A stretch of DNA of 64,000 bases, taken from Mercurialis annua (lineage: Eukaryota > Streptophyta > Magnoliopsida > Malpighiales > Euphorbiaceae). Below, piece by piece: positions 29,778-41,600 of the stretch; position 1 is the stretch's first letter, and every line of letters starts with the position of its first letter. The stretch lies in assembly GCF_937616625.2 (NCBI RefSeq), contig NC_065575.1, positions 3,293,501 through 3,357,500 on the forward strand, given 5' to 3'. The position numbers and the translations under genes are program-made. The notes under the pieces were generated by a model that saw nothing but the letters and a program-made list of their open reading frames with translations, was not told the origin of the DNA and searched no databases.

Positions 29778-32700
29778 GGAAAACCCCAGAGAACATCTCA
29801 AGGCTATTGAGTTGAGAAGTGGGAAAGCACTGGATGATCCATATGCAAGACATGCTACAGTTGAGGCGGAAAAGGAACAGTGTGAAGGTGGCGAGCCTGA
29901 AAAGGTAGTTGCTAAACCACCTCCACCACCTCCTTTTGTGCCAAAGGTGCCATTCCCACATAGAGTGAAGAAGCCGCAGGACACTTGGAAGTTTCACAAA
30001 TTTCTTGAAACTTTCAAGAAGCTACAGATTAACATCAGTCTGGCAGACGGATTGAGAGAGATGCCGCACTATGCAAAGTTTCTCAAGGAGATCATCACCA
30101 ACAAGCGGAGTTGGGATGCAGAGGGACCAGTACCGATGACAGAAAACTGCAGCTCAATCATACTAAGCAGTCTACCGACCAAGCTTAAGGATCCAGGGAG
30201 TTTCACTATCCCTTGTACTATCGGTAACATGCAATCTGTCAATTACCTTTGCGATTTAGGTGCTAGTATTAATTTGATGCCCTTATCCCTTTTTCGTAGT
30301 ATGTTTGGTGATCAACTGGTACAGGCCACGCCGATGATGTTGCAGCTAGCGGATCACTCTCTGAAAAAGCCACATGGGATTGTGGAGGATGTCCTAGTGA
30401 AGGTCAACAAATTCATATTCCCTGTGGATTTTTTTGTCCTTGACTACGCAGCGGACAAGGAGTGCCCGATGATATTGGGGCGACCATTCATGAACACTGG
30501 CAGAGCTCTTATCGATGTTCATGATGGCAAGCTGACTCTGAGAATTGGGGATGAGAGCGTTGAGTTTGACATGAGAAAGATCACACGCCATCCTAATTCT
30601 GGAGGTGAATGTATGCGGGTAGACATGGTGGATGAGTTAGTTGAAGAACAACTAGCAGAAAACAATGCCATCATGCAGTCTATGCCGAATAAAGGGGAAG
30701 ATGCTGAAAGGGAGGAGTACTTAGAGGAACCAGTCCTCGAACCACTGTTGAAGAGCAAGCACATCACTCCTCCCTCTTCAGAGAAGCCACCAAAAGTGGA
30801 GCTCAAGACTTTGCCTGCACACTTGCGATATGCTTTCTTGGGAGCTGATGGCACTTTGCCTATTATCATCAGCAACAAGCTCACCAAGAATCAAGAGCAG
30901 AGGGTCATTGATGTAGTCAAGGGACGTATCTTGGCTATTGGGTGGCAGATTTCAGATATCAGAGGGATCAGCCCTTCAGTAGTGATGCATCAGATTCATT
31001 TAGAGGATGGGTCTAAGGCATCTGCGTAGAGACAGAGACGGCTGAACCCTAACATGAAGGAGGTGGTTCACAAGGAGATTGTGAAGCTACTTGATGCGGG
31101 CATCATCTATCCCATTTCAGATAGTTCATGGGTGAGCCCAATTCAGTGTGTGCCGAAGAAAGGCGGGATGACTGTTGCAGAAAATGAAAAAGGGGAGCAG
31201 ATTTCTACTCGCATGGTTACTGGGTGGCGAGTGTGCATTGACTACAGGAAGCTGAACGCTGAAACTAGGAAGGATCACTTCCCGCTTCCTTTTATTGATC
31301 AGATGCTATAGCGGGTGGCAGGACACACATTTTACTGTTTTCTGGATGGTTATTCTGGGTACAATCTGATCATTATCTTCCCAGAGGACCAAGAGAAGAC
31401 TACCTTTACTTGTCCATATGGAACTTTCGCCTACCGCCGCATGCCGTTCGGTCTTTGCAATGCACCTGCTACGTTTCAGAGGTGCATGACTTCGATCTTC
31501 AATGATATGATCGAAGACATCATGGAAGTGTTCATGGACGACTTTTCAGTCTTCGGGGACTCCTTCGAGTGTTGTCTTTGAAATTTAGACCGAGTCCTAC
31601 GGAGATGCGAAGAGACGAATCTGGTGCTGAACTGGGAGAAATGCCACTTTATGGTAGAAGAAGGCATTGTTCTGGGGCACAAGATATCCAGAGAGGTTAT
31701 CGAGGTTGACAGGGCAAAGACAGAGGTAATTGAAAAGCTTCCACCTCCAGTCACAGTGAAGGGAGTCCGTGCCTTTCTCGGGCACGCAGGTTTTTACCGC
31801 AGGTTCATCAAGGACTTTTCTTCCATAGCGCGTCCTTTGACTACCTTACTTGTCAAGGACGCGCCTTTTTTGTTTACTGATGCATGTTTAGCTTCTTTTC
31901 TCAGGTTAAAGGAAGCATTGGTCACTGCCCCAGTCATCTCTAGTCCGAATTGGGATCTGCCTTTTGATATCATGTGCGATGCAAGCGATCAGGCGTTGGG
32001 AAGCATACTGGGGCAGAGGAAGGACAAAAAGCTTCATGTCATCTATTATGCGAGTCGTACTCTAACAAGCGCTCAACTGAACTACACTACCACGGAGAAG
32101 GAAATGCTAGCTGTAGTGTTTTCACTGGACAAATTTAGGCAGTATCTACTTGGCTCAAAGGTTATCATTTATACTGATCATGCTGCGCTGCGATACCTTT
32201 TTGCCAAACAAGATGCCAAGCCTAGATTGATTCGGTGGGTGTTGCTCTTACTAGAGTTTGACTTGGAGATCAGAGACAAGAAAGGGACAGAGAATGTGGT
32301 GGCAGATCACTTGTCACGGTTAGAGGTGCCCGAACCAGTGATAGAAGGTGAAGTCATCAATGAACGGTTTTCTGATGAGGCACTTATGCTCATTAAGGAA
32401 ACGATGAATCCATGGTATGCAGACTTCGCAAACTATCTCTCAGCTGACATTATGCCTCCTGACATGAGCAGTCACCAGCGCAAGACGTTCCTCTCTGATG
32501 TTAAGCGCTATCTGTGGGATGAGCCGTATCTATTCCGAGTTTGTGCAGATGAGATGATCCGGAGATGTGTCGCAGAGGAGGAAATGTTGGCTATTATGAC
32601 TCAGTGCCATTCTTCAGATTATGGGGGTCACTATGCTTCGGGAAGGACAGCAGCACGGGTACTAGAAAGTGGCTTTTACTGGCCTACATTGTATAGAGAT

Positions 32701-33147
32701 GTGAGAGACTTTGTGCAGCACTGTGACAGATGTCAGCGGACAGACAATATTTCTAGGCGCGATGAGATGCCTCTCTCTTCCATTCAGGAGGTGGAGATTT
32801 TTGACGTCTGGGGTATCGACTTCATGGGACCATTCCCTATGTCTTGTGGCAACCTTTACATCCTGGTTTGTGTCGACTATGTGTCGAAATGGGTGGAAGC
32901 AGCTGCTTTACCTACTAATGATGGAAAGGTGGTCATAGCATTCTTGAAGAAGTTGATAAATCGATTTGGTGTACCACGGGCGATCATCAGTGATGGGGGT
33001 TCACATTTCTGCAATCGGCACTTTACCGCACTGATGAAGAAATACAACGTTTATCATAGAGTGGCAACCCCATATCACCCCCAGACAAGTGGACAGGTCG
33101 AGGTGTCCAAAAGAGAGTTGAAGCGCATCCTTGAAAATATCCCATAA
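29755..33147 (+). pseudogene. pol: Athila pol: protease, RT, RNase H, integrase (truncated)
   Basis: Continues gag after the frameshift. Protease: LCDLGASINLMP with the catalytic Asp in the D-L-G form usual for Athila, then MILGRPFMNTGRALIDVHDG. RT: VSPIQCVPKKGG, YRKLNAETRKDHFPLPFIDQ, FGLCNAPATFQRCM and the catalytic FMDD. RNase [31 protein letters not shown]. Integrase: HHCC zinc finger ([10 protein letters not shown]...HCDRCQR) and DDE residues in [17 protein letters not shown] and [11 protein letters not shown]. Three in-frame stops break it at 31027-31029 (TAG), 31309-31311 (TAG, where related elements have Glu) and 31579-31581 (TGA). The sequence ends within the integrase core at about 33140 and joins an opposite-strand copia fragment. 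The C-terminal integrase domain, any env-like region, polypurine tract and 3' LTR are missing, so the element cannot move by itself. Confidence 0.92.
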
Positions 33148-33590
33148 AATTTTTAGTTCAGTAAAGAAACCAGTTATCGACAAATTGTTCTGCTTATATC
33201 CATATATCTCTTCTTGTAACTCAGCAACTCTAACAACATTGCCTTGAGAAAATCTGTTAAAAAGTTTTTTCCATACATCCATAGCATTATCTAACCATAG
33301 AATACTTTATGCAATAGAGGGTGATAATGACCTTAATAACCAAGAAAGTACCATGGAGTAGCATCTTTCCCAAACTGGATAAACTGAATATCTTTAGTAG
33401 GAACTGTAATACTACCATCAACAAATTTGAGTTTATTCTTTAATAAAAGACATATTCTCATAGAATGATACCAAGAATGATAGTTTTGCCCATTTAATGG
33501 TGGAGAAACAAGAATCAAAGATGCATTCTCACTAGGATGAAGATAATAAGGACCAGAAGTGTTATCTGAATCTAAAACTGGAAATGACAT
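33136..33590 (-). pseudogene. Ty1/copia gag 5' part
   Basis: The minus strand from 33590 reads MSFPVLDSDNTSGPYYLHPS, then SLILVSPPLNGQNYHSWYHS and KNKLKFVDGSI, the standard start of copia gag. After a frame change near 33300 it continues MDVWKKLFNRFSQGNVVRVA, then LQEEIYGYKQNNLSITGFF and LKILWDIF. It stops where it meets Athila integrase at about 33140, where both sequences share a short 'gaaaatatccca' stretch. Its 5' LTR follows at higher coordinates. Confidence 0.85.
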
Positions 33591-33786
33591 TGTTAGGGTT
33601 TAAGAAATCAAGACTTTATTGAAATAATAAAAAATCCTAATCAAGAATTGAAATGTAACTAGTTAAATCAAGAAAGCTCTAGAATAAAAGAATTAATTTA
33701 TAAGAATTGAAACAAAAACTGAGAATAAATGAATTAATCTGTATGACTTTGAACTGATCCAAGAAAAGCATTATTTTCACAATTTG

Positions 33787-33800
33787 TGCTCTGATACCAT
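33787..33800 (-). promoter_or_regulatory. Primer binding site, initiator tRNA-Met
   Basis: The minus strand reads ATGGTATCAGAGCAC, the usual copia primer binding site complementary to initiator tRNA-Met, about 190 bp upstream of the gag ATG at 33590. Confidence 0.85.
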
Positions 33801-34095
33801 ATTAGAATCTAGAAGAAGATTAAAGAAGAAGAAACTGAGAAATTCTCATTAGAACTGAAAGAGATACAATTCAGCAGTATATATAAGGAATGAGCTTGAC
33901 ACTTGTCACTTCCTTATTGTTGTTGATTACTAATAGTCTAACGTCTATAATAAAACATAAACGGTTTATAAAACGATACCGTTTATGCCTTTAACCAACC
34001 TATCAAACTAACTGACTTTATAACAGAATATAAAATGCTTAATTAAAAAGAGTTGAGCTGGTCATGAAGAGGAGCTGAGCTGGCAATATGAATAT
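33801..34095 (-). mobile_element. Copia 5' LTR
   Basis: Lies directly upstream (minus strand) of the primer binding site, ending TTAGATTCTAAT. It has a TATA-like TATATATA near 33880 and a segment with inverted words 'aaacggtttataaaacgataccgttta' at about 33958. The outer LTR border is set only by the start of LINE sequence at about 34096 and is uncertain. Confidence 0.6.
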
Positions 34096-34650
34096 TCATC
34101 TAATACGATCACTTATAACGATGGAGAGTTCGCTTTGCTCTATTTGTGGGGTTGTGGAGACTTAAGATCATATTCATATCCACTGTATTTTTGCTAGAAG
34201 AGTTTGATGTGGTATACTTGATAAGGTGGGTATAGTTTGGACTTTTCCAAGGAGTTTTACAGACTTTTTAATTCAGTGGCATAGTATCATCGACCGAGAC
34301 ATGTACGTGACTTTATGGAAGATTTTATGGTTCTTCATGGTGCGAGGAATTTGGAAGAGTATAAACGAGCGTATTTTTTCAGATATCTAAGAAAGTCATG
34401 AGGCGATTATCTTTAACTGCTTCTCGAAAGCGGTTTTTCATTACAAAATTTGTAATAGGAGTTTTTGTTATTCGGGTTTGAATATTTTTTCAGTGTATTT
34501 TTATTTTCAGATTTCTGACTTTGCCTTTCTTTAACCTGTAGCCTCTAGTGTGCATTCGTGTGTGTGCCATTTCTTGTGCAGAAGGTTGGGATTTTGGCTT
34601 TGCCTATTCTTGTGGCTTTTTAATATATATTTATTCATAAAAAAATGTTA
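34096..34650 (+). mobile_element. LINE 3' end fragment
   Basis: Encodes a decayed zf-RVT region: SSLCSICGVVET with the Cys pair, HIHIHCIFARRV, then WTFPRSFTDFLIQWHSIIDR, ending in a GT-rich 3' UTR and 'tattcttgtggctttttaat' plus 'ttattcataaaaaaa'. It shares this tail with the LINE at 25878-26081 and the coding part with 45527-45837. 5'-truncated; no target duplication found. Confidence 0.75.
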
Positions 34651-34723
34651 ACCCAATAATTTTGTGACATCTGTAATTTTGTAATTATTATTTCTAATTT
34701 AGGTATTTTTCAACGTTTTTCTT

Positions 34724-36414
34724 TTGTAATAGCGCTGGATATAGAGTGAGCCCAAAAAAATATGGTTGAGATTTATCTTCTAAATTTGCAGTGCCTGGGT
34801 ACATAATCACGTGTCTTAATTGTGGTCCTAGTACTGACATGCTTAAATTAGAAACTCGGCATTTATTAGTCCTCACTCACCATTGTTAAAAGGCAAATTA
34901 CATTTCTAGTTCATGTACTTTTAATCAATTTTTATTTTAGACCTCAAATTATTTTTGTCCATATTGCATCCCTAGACTCTTAGTTTGGTAAGAAGTAGGT
35001 CCTTCCGGTTACTGAAGGTGTCAATTTAAACTCTTTTTTTTTGACAATTGAATAACCTTTCATTAATAATAAAGAGCAGTTACAGGTGTACGAATTCAGA
35101 AAGGGTATAACCGTTTCTATTGATCTGACATGGAACAAGATATAAACCTTGATTCGCAAATCGTCTTACAAAATAAAATCAAAATTGCATAACTGCTCTA
35201 ACACAATAAGATCCAATCATTTTCTGTCTAACAAAAAACTCACAAACTATTCATAAAAAAACAACAAATCTTTCATATAGAAAGAACAGCAAAACTTTCA
35301 AAAAAGAAAGACAATCGCTGTAAAATAGTTATAAAAAAAAAAACTAATATAACCTATAACGATTTCATCTTCAATCTTGAAAGATCTTGATCCATCTCTG
35401 ATTTTTTTATTTGTATATATATTGAAATTCATGCGCCTCGTCGATAGATTACCACCCAAAATGAAAAAGATGAAAAGTAGTCGGTCATTTATTTTATTCT
35501 AAAGCAATAAAAAAGAAATGGCCACCGCCAACGGCAAAAATAAACCATTGACGGCAGCCGAAGCGAAAAGTAAAAAGAAAAACGCTTGACGGGTAGGATT
35601 TTCTATTTGAGAGAGAGTTCTGAAATATTATAGGTGTCAATTTAAACTTAAAATATCAAATTTAGTCCATAATTTAATTTTATATGCATTTAAATCCTAA
35701 TATTTAATTTGTGATCAATTAAATCCTCAACCCATTTTAATAAAAATTCGAATTAAAATGATTAAACTATTAATAAGTATATATGTATTTTTGAAAAATC
35801 CATTACCGGTAATCCATTGCTTTTTATAATTTATGTAATATTTCCAGCTGTAAAATCTAAATCTAAGTAGATTTTGAAGTCCAAAACGTTGCTTACCCTC
35901 TTACATTGTTCGACTAGCTATTTTGCTAAATAACGATATGAAAGTTTCGGACCATTGGATTCATATCACAACATCATCAAAGGATCATGAGAATAAAAGG
36001 TGTTTATTCCATACAGCTGTTGTGCCACGTTATTTACAACAAGGTAATTGGCATTTGCGATAGGAAATTTTTTAATTATTATTTATTTTTTTATCATTAA
36101 ATATTCCACATGACTATCGCATTATTAGTTTGTTGCACGAATGACATGGCGCAACGCTTGTGTTGTGTATTTTTTCCGAGAATAAGTCACAAGTACAAAC
36201 AAAAATCTCATGTTTACACATTTCTATTAAGCCAACATAAAATAGAAGGCTAATTAATTTTTAGGTTATCCAAATATCGTTTATTTTATTTCGGTAATTA
36301 AATTTTAGTTCGTATTATTTTGATTACTAAATTATGATTTCATTTCAACATGAGATATTTTAGACAAAGTGCATAAGTGATAATCACATTTTATTATTTC
36401 TGCCACATGTCAAT
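34724..36414. repeat. Duplicated repeat unit A (interrupted)
   Basis: Begins 'agcgctggatatagagtgagcccaa' and matches 36795-37875 over its whole length once the insertion at 35033-35632 is removed (about 1.08 kb each). Conserved words include 'gcagtgcctgggtacataatcac', 'ccttccggttactga', 'ctattttgctaaataacg' and 'gacatggcgcaacgc'. No coding sequence or termini were recognised. A shorter third copy lies at 58397-58535. Confidence 0.85.
35033..35632 (-). mobile_element. LINE-mobilised insertion with 16-bp target duplication
   Basis: A 600-bp insertion flanked by a perfect 16-bp duplication GGTGTCAATTTAAACT (35017-35032, 35633-35648). The empty site is preserved in repeat unit B at about 37094. 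It begins with a T9 run (A-tail on the minus strand). Its 3' about 130 bp match the end of the full-length LINE at 38670 (GCGAATCA... and CTGTAACTG words). The 5' about 450 bp do not look like LINE coding sequence, so this may be a chimera made by template switching or a SINE-like element. Confidence 0.8.
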
Positions 36415-36794
36415 CAATTAATATATGTTAAACATGGAGAACGTTTTTGAATTTTTTTCAAATGAAAAAGACGTCAATTTAATATTTGCAGGTACAATTG
36501 AAATACAAAAATGCAAAATAGAATAAAATTGACTAGTTTTCAACGTTAAAATAGGATTGAGAAGGGATTAAGAGTTCGCCTTTTTAAAACATTAGGCCTA
36601 AATTATATAAAGCAATTGTAGTGTTTTTTTTATTTTGAATTATAATTAATTTTATTTAAATAATATTTATATATTAATTAATGCCTATCATCTAGTTCGG
36701 CTTGGAAACAAATTCTGCTCCCGCCACTACTTACATCAGAATATAAATAAAAAATTGAACGTGAAGTGATATTTAAATAATTAAACTTAATTTT

Positions 36795-37875
36795 TTTTAT
36801 AGTGCTGGATATAGAGTGAGCCCAAAAAAATATGATTGAGATTTATCTTCTAAATTTGCAGTGCCTGGGTACATAATCACGTGTCTTAATTGTGGTCCTA
36901 GACCTAGTACTGACATGCTTAAATTAGAAACTCGGCATTTATTAGTCCTCGCTCACCATTGTTAAAAACAAATTACATTTCTAGCTCATGTACTTTTATT
37001 CAATTTTTATTTTAGACCTCAAATTATTTTTGTCCATATTGCATCCCTAAACTCTTATTTTGGTAAGAAGTAGGTCCTTCCGGTTACTGATGGTGTCAAT
37101 TTAAACTTAAAATATCTAATTTAGTCCATAATTTAATTTATATATATTTAAATCCTAATATTTAATTTGTGATCAATTATATCCTCAACCCATTTTAATA
37201 AAAGTTCGAATTAAAGTGAATAAACTATTAATAAGTATAAATATATTTTTGATAATCCATTACCGATAATCCATTGCTTTTTGTAATTTGTCTATTATTT
37301 TCAATTTTAAAATCTAAATCTAAGTAGATTTTAAGGTCAAAACGTTGTTTGCCCTCTTACATTATTCGACTAGCTATTTTGCTAAATAACGATATGAAAG
37401 TTTCGGACCCTTGGATTTATATCACAACATCATCAAAGGATCATGAGAATAAAAGTGTTTATTCCGTACAGCCGTTGCGCCACGTTATTTCAACAAGCTA
37501 ATTGACATTTGCAATAGGAAATTTTTTAATTATTATTTATTTTTTTATCATTAAATATTCCACATGACTATCGCACTATTAGTTTGTTGCACGAATGACA
37601 TGGCGCAACGCTTGTGTTGTGTACTTTTTCTGAGAATAAGTCACAAGTACAAACAAAAATCTCATGTTTACACATTTCCATTAAGCCACCATAACATAAA
37701 AGGCTAATTAATTTTTAGGTTATCTAAAATATTGTTTATTTTATTTCGGTGATTAAATTTTAGTTCGTATTATTTTGATTACTAAATTATGATTTCATTT
37801 CAACATGAGATATTTTGGACAAAGTGCATAAGTGATAATCACATTTTATTTATTTCTACCACATGCCAATCATGT
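36795..37875. repeat. Duplicated repeat unit B
   Basis: Direct repeat of unit A, same strand, beginning 'agtgctggatatagagtgagcccaa'. It differs by scattered substitutions and a short extra 'gacctagtac' near 36902, and lacks the LINE-mobilised insertion, so it shows the pre-insertion state. About 380 bp of AT-rich DNA separate the units. Confidence 0.85.
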
Positions 37876-38260
37876 TTTGCTTATATTTATTTATAATTGT
37901 GTCGCATATGTATAATTTGTTTTAAAAAGAGGATTTTTAAGTCAGATTATACACATATGATAAATTTTTATATAAGATAAGATAAAATCTGGTTACCACA
38001 TGCATTTTTGGCCGAAAGATCTCCCATTAAAATAAAATTAAAATTTGGTATTCAAAATAAAACGAGTCAAAGTTTGATCATTAAATTGCAATATAATGTT
38101 ACTTAGTTTGGATAGCTAGAGAATCAGTTACCAGAAATAATAATAATAAAACGCATTCTAACATCCATGTACTTCATATTTTTTTATTTAATTAGAATCC
38201 AACAGATAATATTATTTTTATTAGTCCCTATATATTTATATTTCTTATTATTCATTCCCT

Positions 38261-38532
38261 CCGGTCCATAATATTTGTAGCATTTGAAAAATTCTTTTGA
38301 TCCATAATATTTGTCATGTTAGAATATTAAGAGACATTAATTGCTATTTTTCCATATTTGCACCTTATTAATTTATTGAAAGAATACAAGAAATAAATAA
38401 AAATAATAGTCATAAATCTAAACAAGTTTTAATGTAAGGTTAACTTAGTAAAAATATTTACAAATTAAGATGTATTAATTATTTTTTTAGTTATTGTGTT
38501 AAAGTCAAATGCGATAAATATTATGGACCAGA
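38261..38532. mobile_element. Decayed Stowaway-like MITE
   Basis: Left end CCCTCCGGTCCATAATATTT; the right end reads GGACC preceded by the complement (atttgtagcatttga / tcaaatgcgataaat). The outermost bases of the right end have changed to 'agaagtca' and no TA flank is clear. Confidence 0.6.
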
Positions 38533-38694
38533 AGTCATTTAATCAATGAAGAGTGAGAAGTCAAAATCAATTGACGTTATTTGAGAGTGTGGAATAAAAA
38601 AAGCTGGTCACAAATGTAAATTAAGAGTCGGCAAAATTGATAACGATCTGGTACTTTGCATTTTTTTTTTTTGAAAATCAATTCGGAGATATCA

Positions 38695-41600
38695 TTAATA
38701 ATCCAAAACAGTTACAGACGTGAGATATTCAGGGAAGTTGCTAAACCACTCCTGATGACCTGAAATGGAACGGGCATTTTGCGCCATACCATGCGCAGCC
38801 TGATTCGCAGATCGCCTCACAAACAAAAATAAAACATTACTGAACTGTTTTGCTAAATTCGCACAATCCTCAACAATGATATTTTGATCAACAAGATCCG
38901 GGTTTCTAATTTCCGCCACAATCTCCAATGCATCGGATTCAACAACCACTTTATCAAGCCCTTTAAGCCAATTCAAAGCTTCCCGGATCCCCATCGCTTC
39001 AGCTTCCCTTGGAGAAAAATTACCTGCAAGCTTCACTTGCCTTGCTTGGATAACTCTTCCTACCTCATTTCGGACCACTACTCCAATTCCCACTCCACCA
39101 CCGCCTATGAACGTAGCCGCATCAACGCTGGCTTTCAGCCAACCTCGGTCTGGAGGGCGCCATCTAGAGCAACCATCATCTTTTGAGACACCTGCAAACC
39201 TGAGCTCCCCTACTTTGCACTTCGCGACGTTCCATGCAGCAATCTGCGCACAGGCAGCTGCAACTATGGACTCCGGCGTTCCCAGCTTCTTGTTCCAAAC
39301 AGCAGTGTTTCTGTTCACCCAAATGTTCCAACAAACCAGTGCGGCCAGCGTCTTCTCCTCCCTTGGCAACACTTCTGTCCAGCAACACACCCAATCTGCA
39401 AAACTACTCCCCAAACTCATCACTGGAACCTTGACAAGCTCCCAACATTTTCTAGCAACTCGGCACTCAAGGAATAAGTGCACTGTTGACTCCTTACAGG
39501 AGCTGCAAACAGAACACTGCTCATTTACAAATATCTTTTTAGAGGCAAGAATATCCGTAGTTGGAAGAAACCCCGAACTCGCACGCCATAGAAAATTCCG
39601 AACATGCAAAGGGATATTGAGATTCCAAATCCTGCTCCATAGAGCATTCGGATGAGAATTTATTTCTCCAATAGCAGCCCTATAAAAGCTGCGAACCGAG
39701 AACTTCTCTTTCGAGTCCAAAATCCATTTCCAACCATCCTTCACATCCCTAGTACTAATCGGAATACTAAGGATTTTATTCACGTCATTACCCAAGAAAA
39801 CATCTCTCACTAAGCCCTCATCCCAGGCTCTTCCATCAAACTCCATAAGACTACTAACCTTAGCATTTGATAAGTAGTTTGGTTTTGGAGTTGTAATCAG
39901 ACCCCCATCTTCTTTGCCCAGCCAAGTACTACCCCAAATCAGCGTGTCTTTGCCGCTTCCTATTCTCACTCCTTTTGCCATAATCTCCTGTGTTGCCATG
40001 ATACTCCTCCAAACATAACTCGGATTCGCACCCAACTTAGCCTCTAGGAATGTCGTTTTAGGGAAATATTTAGCTTTAAAAATTTTCGACATCAAATTAC
40101 TCTCCATATTAATCAATCGCCAAGCTTGCCGTGAGAGCATTGCTAGATTAAATTCCCTAATACGTTTAAAACCCATGCCTCCAAATTTCTTCGGGACACA
40201 CAATCTCTCCCATCTTGCCCAATTAATTCCTTTCTTCTTCTCTTGGTCTCTACCCCACCAAAAAGAATTTAGCATCCTCTCTAACTCCTCGCAAAGCCTA
40301 TGCGGGATCAAGAATACATTCATCACATAATTTGGCATGGATTGAGCTACTGTTTTGATTAAAATTTCCTTCCCTCCTCTCGAAAGGAATTTCGTGTTCC
40401 ACCCTCTAACTTTGCTCCAAACTCTCTCTTTAATATACCCGAAAATATCATACTTATTTTTCCCCACCAATGAAGGTAAACCCAGATATTTTCCGCCATC
40501 CTTTGCCTCCTCAACTCTCAACAAATGCTTGATATTATTTCTATCATCCAAAGAGACATTTGAACTAAAAATAATGCTGGACTTAAAGTAATTTACCTTT
40601 TGTCCAGAGAGCATTTCATAATCCAATAGCACTCTAGAAATGACGCCCCCCTCATCCAAAGAAGCCCGAAAGAACAAAAAGCAGTCGTCTGCAAAGAATA
40701 AGTGACAAACAGACGGGGCACCTCTGCAAACCGAAATACCATGAAATTTTCCTTCCCTCTCTTCCTTTGCCAACAACAAACTAAGGCCCTCCGCGCAGAT
40801 AATAAATAAGTAAGGAGATAGTGGATCTCCCTGCCTCAAACCTCTACTCGGAATCAACGGGTCAGAACAAACACAATCACCAATACTTGTGTACCTAACA
40901 GATGTCACACAGGTCATAATAAGATTAACCCAACCATCACAAAAACCCAGCTTTTTAAGCATAAACTCAACAAAACTCCATCGCACCCTGTCATATGCTT
41001 TACTCATGTCAATTTTTAAAGCCGCCATCCCATAATTACCTCTCCTCTTACACTTCAAATAATGCCCAATTTCATAAGCAATCAAAAAATTATCAGTAAT
41101 CAACCTATTTTCAACAAAAGCGCTTTGATTTTCTGAGATAATTTTAGGCATCAATTTTTTCATCCTGTTCGCCAAGACTTTTGAGACAATTTTATACACT
41201 ACATTACACAATGAAATAGGTCTCAGGTCTGTAATAAATTCTGGCCTATCCACCTTAGGAATAAGGACCAAAATCGTATCGTTTAACCCCTCCGGAAAAG
41301 TCCCTGTACGCATAAAATCTCTACAAAGGTTCACAACATCCTTTCCGACCACACCCCAATATGACTTATAAAAAGCTGGATTGAACCCATCAGGCCCTGG
41401 TGATTTATCATTATGCATACTAAACACAGCATTTCTAACCTCAACTTCAGAAAACATACTAAGCAACGACTCATTATCATGCTCAAAAACACGAGGTTCT
41501 ATATCAATAAACTCAGTATGTTCAGAACTAGAGTCAGAAAACAAGTCTTTAAAATACCTCAAAATCACTCCATCCACCTCTTCTCTAGACGAAGCCCACG

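Noticed and set aside
29163..29997. Several minus-strand frames under gag and pol, up to 188 codons
   Set aside because: Shadows of the strong plus-strand Athila coding frame.
39107..39655. 182-codon plus-strand frame
   Set aside because: Antisense shadow of the LINE ORF2 zf-RVT and RNase H region.
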